Origin: Synechococcus sp. HW_metabat.54
GTDB lineage: Bacteria > Cyanobacteriota > Cyanobacteriia > PCC-6307 > Cyanobiaceae
Assembly: GCA_018623675.1 (NCBI GenBank)
Contig: JAAZVJ010000054.1
Coordinates: 1 to 6,719 of the forward strand
Direction: 5' to 3'
DNA: 6,719 bases
Shown piece by piece: positions 1 to 4,894 of this stretch. The position numbers were made by a program, and so were the translations under genes. The stretch's first letter is position 1. Each line of letters opens with the position of its first letter. Under the pieces are notes generated by a model that worked only from the letters and a program-made list of their open reading frames with translations, had not been told where the DNA came from and made no database searches.

Positions 1-464
1 TGATAGAGCAGTTTTTGGGCATTGATACTGCCCGATGAGTAGACGGCGAGGCTTAAGTCTGCTTTGCGCCAGCTCGCTAATGCATCGAGCGCTTCTGGAT
101 AGAGTTCACTTTGAATCGTTCCATTCGTATAGCCCTGCTTCCAGATCAGTCCTTGTAAGTCTTTAAGGGCTGTCGACTTCTTGTCGATTTCGATCAGGTG
201 CTCGAGGTAAGTAGCGATTGCGATCTGTTTTGCGTCTGAGGAACGATCCGAGGCTTTGGCGAGAAGAGCTTGGCTTGTGCTGTCTTGATCGTTGTTCCAC
301 TCCACCCAGGCTTCGCTGATGATTGTTTGAACAGCGTGTTCATCCGAATGGGCTTTTAGGTATGTGTGTAGTTGTCGTTTGGCGTAGGGAAACAGAACCT
401 TCGACACGAAGTTGATAGGGCAAGTTGTTCCTTCGATATCGAGTAGTAGGTGAGTAGTGGTCAT
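1..464 (-). CDS. mtnC: Acireductone synthase / enolase-phosphatase E1, C-terminus cut by window edge
   Basis: This HAD-superfamily enzyme enolises and then dephosphorylates 2,3-diketo-5-methylthiopentyl-1-phosphate to the acireductone in cytoplasmic methionine salvage. I translated the open frame by hand: it begins MTTTHLLLDIEGTTCPINFV, and the DIEGTT block (D9, E11) is the characteristic HAD motif I of the E1 family. HAD motif II appears as VYSSGS (residues 141-146), with S143/S144 placed to bind phosphate. About 154 residues are inside the window; the family is usually about 225-245 aa, so the Lys and acidic motifs III/IV lie beyond position 1. The ATG at 464 overlaps the mtnB stop in an ATGA, typical of translational coupling. 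GC over positions 1-240 is about 49 % by hand count, well below recQ in this window. Identification is firm; the missing part cannot be judged. Confidence 0.93.
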   Translation of the reverse strand, partial: MTTTHLLLDIEGTTCPINFVSKVLFPYAKRQLHTYLKAHSDEHAVQTIISEAWVEWNNDQDSTSQALLAKASDRSSDAKQIAIATYLEHLIEIDKKSTALKDLQGLIWKQGYTNGTIQSELYPEALDALASWRKADLSLAVYSSGSINAQKLLY

Positions 465-1144
465 CGTTGTGAGAGTTGCGAGATCAGTTGTTGTTTCCAG
501 TGCACTTCCAGAAGGAACTCGAGAATCTCAACGTGACGCCTCGCTTCGCTCAGAGTCTTGCCCCATGCATAGAGCCCATGTCCTGCGACGAGCAAACCGT
601 GTGGGGCCTTATCCAACAGCGGTTCAGAGGTCTGCGCTAGCCGTTCAATGTTCTGATCATTGGCAACTACCGGGATCTGAACTTGCTGCTCATGGGTTGT
701 GACGCCTTGAAGACCTTTCAGCATTTCCCATCCTTCCAGGGTTACAAAACCCTGCTGTTCAGCAATGCTGGAAATCAGTGTTGCTGTTGTCGAGTGTGTG
801 TGAAGAACAGCTCCGCACCCAAGCTGTTTCACAATTTTGAGGTGCATCGAGGTTTCGGCACTCGCGCGCCCATGGCCACGGATGACCTCGCCATTGGCGC
901 CAACTTCGATCAACATCTCTTCTCGCACCTGTCCCTTATCAACCCCGCTCGGTGCCATCAACAGGACGAGTGGATTCTGATGAATGACAACACTGAAATT
1001 GCCACCAGTCCCATCGCACCAGCCGCGTCGGTGCAGGTCCTCAATTGTGCTGATGAAGTCCTGGTGAAACTGTTGATCTGCCTTGCTCAAGGTTGCCGTT
1101 GGCGATGGAGTGTTCAGATCGATTAGGTCTGGCAGCTTGGGCAC
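461..1144 (-). CDS. mtnB: Methylthioribulose-1-phosphate dehydratase
   Basis: A class II aldolase-fold, metal-dependent enzyme that dehydrates 5-methylthioribulose-1-phosphate, making the substrate of MtnC encoded next. The 227-aa frame shows the family landmarks: RRGWCDGTGGNFS (39-51), APSGVDKG (64-71), the metal-binding H115-T-H117 in LHTHS, an LEGWEMLKG block (136-144) whose E140 aligns by memory with the catalytic Glu of human APIP, and a third metal ligand H189 in VAGHGLYAWG. The start is uncertain. GTG at 1144 lies inside mutM (22-nt overlap) and lacks a clear ribosome-binding site. A TTG at 1090 (residue 19) would give about 209 aa, close to the usual family length, and leave a 32-nt gap after mutM. 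There is no in-frame ATG near the N-terminus. GC is about 50 % over 661-780. Function is confident, start is not. Other class II aldolases (such as fuculose-phosphate aldolase) are less likely, given mtnC next door. Confidence 0.93.
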   Translation of the reverse strand: MPKLPDLIDLNTPSPTATLSKADQQFHQDFISTIEDLHRRGWCDGTGGNFSVVIHQNPLVLLMAPSGVDKGQVREEMLIEVGANGEVIRGHGRASAETSMHLKIVKQLGCGAVLHTHSTTATLISSIAEQQGFVTLEGWEMLKGLQGVTTHEQQVQIPVVANDQNIERLAQTSEPLLDKAPHGLLVAGHGLYAWGKTLSEARRHVEILEFLLEVHWKQQLISQLSQR

Positions 1145-1983
1145 CAGTGGGTGCTTCGCCCTGTCAGCTTTTCACGCTGAATAGGGGTCCCGCAACTGTG
1201 GCAAGGCTCCCCAGTACGTCTGTACACGGATGCTTGCCCCCCGTAGTTGCCATTCACGCCTTCGAGATCTCGGAAATCGCTGAAGGTGGTTCCACCTGCA
1301 CCGATGCTTTGCTCCAGCACTGTTGCAAGGCATCCGCAGAGTCGATCGAGCTGTGGGCGTTTGAGATGACCTGCTTGGGTGTGCGGTGCAATTCTTGCTG
1401 CGAACAGGCTTTCATCGGCGTAGATGTTCCCTGCACCAGCAACGATGGCTTGGTCGAGAAGTGCTGCTTTGATGGAGCGTTTGCTGTTCTTCAGGCGCTT
1501 TTGCAGATAGGCGCCGTTGAAGTCAGGGCTGAAGGGCTCAGGCCCCAATCGCTTGAGTCCGGTGATGACCGTTTCCACTGGTTGACCAGGAGGAACCCAC
1601 CACATTTCACCAAAGCTGCGCATGTCGATAAAACGCAGCTCATGTCCTTGCGGATCCCAAAGGCGCACTCGGGTGTGCCGGCAGGGCTCTGACTCTTCAT
1701 CCATCCAAAGGAACTGACCTGTCATCCGCAGGTGTACCCCCCAGAACCCTCTCTCAGGCCTGTTGTCCCTTTGTTTGCCGTTGTGTAAATCGGCGTAGAG
1801 ATATTTGCCGCGCCGGTGCCATTCGCCGACCCATGCACCCAGTAAACCCTCCACAAACGCAGAAGATCCTCCGGGACTGGCGATTGCTCTGTCCCGGAGG
1901 ATCTCAACGTCGTGAATCTGAAAAGAGCTGAGGCGACCCGCTAATCCTCGGCGGACCGTCTCGACTTCAGGGAGCTCAGGCAA
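1123..1983 (-). CDS. mutM: Formamidopyrimidine-DNA glycosylase / AP lyase
   Basis: Bifunctional base-excision repair enzyme that removes 8-oxoguanine and Fapy lesions and nicks the abasic strand. The 286-aa protein has every family hallmark: N-terminal PELPEVETVRRGL with catalytic P2 and E3, conserved K60 in HRRGKYL, the helix-two-turn-helix around VAGAGNIYADE (182-191), and a C-terminal zinc finger C261-X2-C264-X16-C281-X2-C284 with R276 at the DNA-contact position. The start is TTG at 1983, fixed because Pro must follow the initiator Met to act as the Schiff-base nucleophile. Only 5 nt separate it from the psaE stop, and the AAGG/TGAGG stretch at the psaE end can serve as ribosome-binding site, so translation probably depends on psaE. 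Codons 27-40 form a perfect hairpin (separate entry). Hand-counted GC over 1561-1680 is about 57 %. Length is normal and I see no frameshift. Confidence 0.97.
   Translation of the reverse strand: MPELPEVETVRRGLAGRLSSFQIHDVEILRDRAIASPGGSSAFVEGLLGAWVGEWHRRGKYLYADLHNGKQRDNRPERGFWGVHLRMTGQFLWMDEESEPCRHTRVRLWDPQGHELRFIDMRSFGEMWWVPPGQPVETVITGLKRLGPEPFSPDFNGAYLQKRLKNSKRSIKAALLDQAIVAGAGNIYADESLFAARIAPHTQAGHLKRPQLDRLCGCLATVLEQSIGAGGTTFSDFRDLEGVNGNYGGQASVYRRTGEPCHSCGTPIQREKLTGRSTHWCPSCQT
1864..1904. repeat. Perfect 14-bp inverted repeat, 13-nt loop, inside mutM
   Basis: The left arm AGATCCTCCGGGAC (1864-1877) and right arm GTCCCGGAGGATCT (1891-1904) are exact reverse complements, with 13 nt (1878-1890) between them. 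In the minus-strand transcript this is a GC-rich hairpin in mutM codons 27-40, 85 nt after the psaE stop. The bases following it on that strand are pyrimidine-rich but form no real U-run, so it is not a textbook intrinsic terminator. The structure is seen directly; a role in mRNA stability or attenuation is inference. Confidence 0.9.
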
Positions 1984-1984
1984 T

Positions 1985-1995
1985 GGCCTCAGGCC
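1985..1995. repeat. Short palindrome over the psaE stop / mutM ribosome-binding region
   Basis: GGCCTCAGGCC is a 5-bp dyad around position 1990. It includes the psaE stop codon (1989-1991) and sits 2 bp from the mutM TTG. As RNA it could pair only as GGCC with a 3-nt loop, weakly masking the mutM initiation site unless ribosomes finishing psaE open it. It is small enough to be chance. Confidence 0.35.
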
Positions 1996-2198
1996 TTCTC
2001 CAGCTCAGATTCAGCGAAATTGTTGGTGTTGATGCCACCTTCAGATCCGGAGATGCCGTTGTAGTTCACCTTTTCAAAGCGAACCACCACGGGGTAGCGA
2101 ATGCCAGAGGTGTCGATCGAGGCAACTTTGCCCACTTCGTTGTACCAGTAGGACTCGGGGCGCTTGATGCGCACCATGTCACCGCGGGAGATTGCCAT
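1989..2198 (-). CDS. psaE: Photosystem I reaction centre subunit IV (PsaE)
   Basis: Small peripheral PSI subunit with an SH3-like beta-barrel fold on the stromal/cytoplasmic side. It assists ferredoxin (and flavodoxin) docking and cyclic electron flow. The 69-aa protein starts [18 protein letters not shown] and contains the family blocks [25 protein letters not shown] and [13 protein letters not shown], ending in ELEKA. The ATG at 2198 is chosen because PsaE proteins begin exactly there; the frame stays open 30 codons further upstream to 2288, but that extension is unrelated to the family. No Shine-Dalgarno is visible: the 22 nt before the ATG read GATGCATCCCTCCTGCGCTGCG, with a CCTCCT that resembles the anti-SD itself. 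It is the first gene of the psaE-mutM-mtnB-mtnC run. Length and sequence are normal for cyanobacteria. Confidence 0.98.
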   Translation of the reverse strand: MAISRGDMVRIKRPESYWYNEVGKVASIDTSGIRYPVVVRFEKVNYNGISGSEGGINTNNFAESELEKA

Positions 2199-2341
2199 CG
2201 CAGCGCAGGAGGGATGCATCAGGAGCGTAGTTCCGTGGGCTGGTCTTGTTGCCCAGAGCGTCACACAATGTCGTCGCCGTGGCAGCATCCAGCACCGTCT
2301 TCGTTGTTGCCGTGAGTTCCAGCCTCAGCCCTGAGCCCCCC
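2199..2341. promoter_or_regulatory. Divergent intergenic region, psaE versus unrecognised gene
   Basis: These 143 bp separate two divergent starts and should hold the psaE promoter and a promoter for the unrecognised-recQ pair. I see no convincing -35/-10 pair on either strand. A TACGCT hexamer about 30 nt upstream of psaE on the minus strand is a weak -10 candidate. No RpaB-type HLR1 repeat is evident. A small inverted repeat CTCAG-CC-CTGAG (2324-2335) lies 6 bp before the plus-strand ATG at 2342. The plus-strand frame remains open through this spacer from a TTG at 2246, but the encoded residues look non-coding. Confidence 0.55.
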
Positions 2342-3352
2342 ATGCTGCAGCTGGATCTCCCAGATCCGGAGCGCGACGACATCAGCACCATGGAGTTTTT
2401 GGCTCAGCTGGAGCAGGCCTGGGCTGTTTGTGATCGCTTCGACCTGCAAACCGAAATCCTCAGGGGACGGATCCTGAAGGCGGTGCGGGATCGCGAAAAG
2501 CGGGGAGGTGAAGGCCGCGGTGCTGGATTCCTGCAGTGGTTGCGGGAGCGCGAGATCAGTAAAACGCGTGCTTACAGCCTGATTCAGTTGGCGGAATCCG
2601 CTGAAGATCTGGTGGGTGGCGGCATGCTCGAGGAGTCGAGCGTGAATCATTTCTCGAAACGGGCTTTCCTGGAAACAGCTCAGGCAGTGCCCGAGGTTCA
2701 GTTGATGATTTCCGAGGCGGCCAATGAAGGACAGGAAATCACGCGAAAGCAGGTCCGGCGGCTGACCGACGAGTTCACCGCTGCCACGAGCCCGTTGTTG
2801 CCGGAAGAAATCCGTCAACGCACACAGGAAAACCTTCTGCCCCCCAAGATCGTTGCACCGTTGGTCAAGGAATTGGCCAAGCTCCCAGAGCCCCAACAAG
2901 ACGACCTGCGCCGCGTTCTTCGGGATGAGCCCGAAATTGATCGCATCAAAGATGTCACCAGCACGGCCAGGTGGATCACCAAAGCAACGGAGAGTGGTGT
3001 GGCGGTGCGTGCGTTTCAACAGGGAGAGCTGAATCTGGAAAAGGCCATGCAAGAGGCTCAGCGTTTGGATGCTCTGGGCCTGTTGGCCGATGCGGTTGGT
3101 CAGGCGCAGGCTCTCGAATCAGCTGTGTTGAAGTTGCACACCTCATGGCGACGCCTTGGGGGATTGCAGGAACGTCTTTGGGTGGAAAGCGGCAGTAGTA
3201 CCCCCTACCTGCGTGATGTGTTGTCCGCCTTGCAGAGCTTGAGCGGCGCCACGATGCGAGTGTCCTTGGGGGAACTGGCGGGTGGAAAGAAGGTGCGGCT
3301 GCAGCTCGTTGAAGAGTCCCCCGATCAACTCGAGCCTCCCTTGGCCCCCTAA
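2342..3352 (+). CDS. Unrecognised protein, probable DNA-binding (HTH-like)
   Basis: I do not recognise a named family. The 336-aa product is soluble, highly charged and mostly predicted helical, with no signal peptide or membrane segment. Residues 62-91 (GFLQWLREREISKTRAYSLI onward) resemble helix-turn-helix segments of ParB/KorB- or DUF3102-like proteins, in which a W-L pair precedes 'S-x-T-x-A-Y' and a Leu-rich recognition helix. Residues about 118-150 (including ISEAANEGQEITRKQVRRLT) recall the helix after the HTH in ParB-like proteins. The C-terminal half (about 220-300) looks coiled-coil or helical-bundle-like. The start is uncertain: ATG at 2342 is preferred because MLQLDLPDPERDD looks coding; ATG at 2390 gives 320 aa; TTG at 2246 adds 32 unlikely residues and runs into the psaE leader. 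recQ follows 42 nt downstream on the same strand and in the same frame, so co-transcription is likely. The gene is certain; function is inference. Confidence 0.85.
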   Translation: MLQLDLPDPERDDISTMEFLAQLEQAWAVCDRFDLQTEILRGRILKAVRDREKRGGEGRGAGFLQWLREREISKTRAYSLIQLAESAEDLVGGGMLEESSVNHFSKRAFLETAQAVPEVQLMISEAANEGQEITRKQVRRLTDEFTAATSPLLPEEIRQRTQENLLPPKIVAPLVKELAKLPEPQQDDLRRVLRDEPEIDRIKDVTSTARWITKATESGVAVRAFQQGELNLEKAMQEAQRLDALGLLADAVGQAQALESAVLKLHTSWRRLGGLQERLWVESGSSTPYLRDVLSALQSLSGATMRVSLGELAGGKKVRLQLVEESPDQLEPPLAP

Positions 3353-3394
3353 ATCTGGTGCTCGTTAAGCTGGCATCTCCAGGGATGGTGTGCT

Positions 3395-4879
3395 TTGGAT
3401 CCATTGCTGGCCTCTTTGCACCAGCACTACGGCTGGGATGACTTTCGTCCTGGTCAGAGGCCGGTCATTGAAGCGCTCCTGTCTGGTCGTGACGCCTTGG
3501 CGGTGTTGCCGACAGGGGGAGGAAAGTCGCTCTGTTACCAGCTTCCAGCGCTGGTGAGAGATGGCCTTGTGCTGGTGATCTCTCCCTTGGTTGCCCTGAT
3601 GGAAGATCAGGTTCGCCAGTTGCGTAGCCGAGCCGTTCCCGCTGCTTGCCTGCATGCAGGGCTAACTCCAGAAGTGCGTCAAGAGGTCTGGCGCTCGTTG
3701 GCCGAAGGGAAGCTGCGGCTCCTGTATTTGGCGCCTGAGCGCTTGCAGTCTTCTCAGGTCAGGGAGTTGATCGCGTCCACCTTCCGTCAGAAACGCTTGG
3801 TGGCGCTGGCTGTGGATGAAGCGCACTGCATCAGCGCTTGGGGGCACGACTTCCGCCCCGACTATCGCCGGCTTGGAGAGGTGAGAACACTTTGCCCAGG
3901 GGTGCCGATGGTGGCGCTGAGCGCTACGGCGGCGCCTCGTGTACGCGCCGACATCTTGCGTCTACTGGCCCTCGAAAAGCCCTTGGTGCAGGTTTGTTCT
4001 GCGCAACGCGACAACCTGCACTACGCCATGCAGCGACGCCCCAAGGATCCCTTGGATCAAGTGCTCAAGGCCATACGCCGTTCCCGTGGCGCTTCCTTGA
4101 TTTATGCGCGTACGCGCCGCTCGGTTGAGCACTGGGCGAAGCGTTTGGATGCCAACGGTGTGGAGGCGATTCCTTATCACGCTGGCTTGGACCCGGATCT
4201 TCGTCATCAAGCTCTCTGCCATTTCCTCGAGGCAGATCGACCTGTCTTGGTGGCCACTGTCGCGTTTGGGATGGGCGTGGATCGCGGTGATGTGGGATTG
4301 GTTCTGCACCTCGATCTTCCCTCCACGCCCGAGGGTTACCTCCAGGAATCAGGAAGGGCCGGCAGAGATGGTGAACCGGCCCAATGTTTGGTGCTGTTTT
4401 CTCCCGGCGATCGCACCAGCCTGGGGTGGGCGATGCAGGCTTCCTTGCGCCGTCACCACAACCCGGAGCTGGAGCAGGAGGAGCGCTCCAGGGTTGAACT
4501 GGCCCAACAACAGTTGCGTCGCATGGAAGCGGTCGCGGAGGGGGAGATGTGCCGCCAACAGGCGTTGCTGCTGGCCGTGGGAGAACTGGCTCCGCCCTGT
4601 GGTCGATGCGATCGCTGCCTTTCGCATTTGCAGCGGGATGATTGGTCTGAAGCTGCGCAGATGCTTTTACAGACTCTGGAAGGCAACCATGGAACGGATG
4701 CTCGCTCTTTGAGCGATACCTTGGCCGAGCTGGAACCATTGCGCTGGGGGTGGCTGACCAGGCGACTGGTGCAAGAGGAGCTGATTAGCGAAAGCAATGA
4801 CGGCAGTCAGCGGCTGTACTTGCGCGACAGCGGAAGGCGTTTCCTCAAGCAACCTTGGCCACTGCATTACGCAGCTTGA
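3395..4879 (+). CDS. recQ: Short RecQ-family ATP-dependent DNA helicase
   Basis: A 3'-5' superfamily 2 helicase acting on forks, joints and recombination intermediates. In order: RecQ motif 0 (FRPGQRPVIEALL, 18-29), Walker A PTGGGKS with K44, ISPLVALMEDQV (62-73), DEAH box 141-144 followed by the aromatic-rich loop CISAWGHDFRPDYRRL (145-160), SATA (176-179), motif IV LIYARTRRSVE, motif V ATVAFGMGVDRGDV, and motif VI QESGRAGRDG (317-326) with arginines R321 and R324. The zinc-binding cysteines C386, C402, C405 and C408 match the RecQ-Ct arrangement. A winged-helix-like tail follows, but at 494 aa there is no HRDC domain (E. coli RecQ is about 610 aa). The start must be non-ATG: TTG at 3395 (or 3404) is the first start after the in-frame stop at 3350, and the first Met codon downstream falls inside the helicase core. 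A weak AGGG lies 10 nt upstream. It converges on the LysM gene with a 15-bp gap and no obvious terminator. Confidence 0.95.
   Translation: MDPLLASLHQHYGWDDFRPGQRPVIEALLSGRDALAVLPTGGGKSLCYQLPALVRDGLVLVISPLVALMEDQVRQLRSRAVPAACLHAGLTPEVRQEVWRSLAEGKLRLLYLAPERLQSSQVRELIASTFRQKRLVALAVDEAHCISAWGHDFRPDYRRLGEVRTLCPGVPMVALSATAAPRVRADILRLLALEKPLVQVCSAQRDNLHYAMQRRPKDPLDQVLKAIRRSRGASLIYARTRRSVEHWAKRLDANGVEAIPYHAGLDPDLRHQALCHFLEADRPVLVATVAFGMGVDRGDVGLVLHLDLPSTPEGYLQESGRAGRDGEPAQCLVLFSPGDRTSLGWAMQASLRRHHNPELEQEERSRVELAQQQLRRMEAVAEGEMCRQQALLLAVGELAPPCGRCDRCLSHLQRDDWSEAAQMLLQTLEGNHGTDARSLSDTLAELEPLRWGWLTRRLVQEELISESNDGSQRLYLRDSGRRFLKQPWPLHYAA
4407..4414. repeat. HIP1 octamer (GCGATCGC)
   Basis: This is an exact copy of the highly iterated palindrome HIP1 known from many cyanobacterial genomes. 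It lies within the recQ codons for G-D-R (residues 338-340). Its role is unknown. Confidence 0.7.
4608..4615. repeat. HIP1 octamer (GCGATCGC)
   Basis: A second exact HIP1 copy, 201 bp after the first. It falls in the recQ codons of the zinc-binding C-D-R-C stretch (residues 405-408). Confidence 0.7.
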
Positions 4880-4894
4880 TGCCTCGATGGCGCT

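Noticed and set aside
683..1126. 147-aa plus-strand open frame opposite mtnB
   Set aside because: Antisense shadow of a clear MtnB coding sequence with no recognisable motif.
1093..1692. 199-aa plus-strand open frame opposite mutM
   Set aside because: It lies antisense to a gene with all Fpg motifs, and its Cys/Ser-rich composition has no domain pattern.
2246..2341. Upstream 32-codon extension of the unrecognised gene from TTG 2246
   Set aside because: The composition is unlike the rest of the protein, it begins with TTG, and it would occupy most of the divergent promoter spacer.
2261..3052. 263-aa minus-strand open frame opposite the unrecognised gene
   Set aside because: The sense frame has coherent helical, charged composition; the antisense one is a mix without motif and would block the psaE promoter region.
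3649..3660. 12-bp perfect palindrome CCTGCATGCAGG in recQ
   Set aside because: One or two such palindromes are expected by chance in a window of this size.
4065..4739. 224-aa minus-strand open frame opposite recQ
   Set aside because: Pro/Arg-rich shadow typical of high-GC antisense frames; recQ is unambiguous here.
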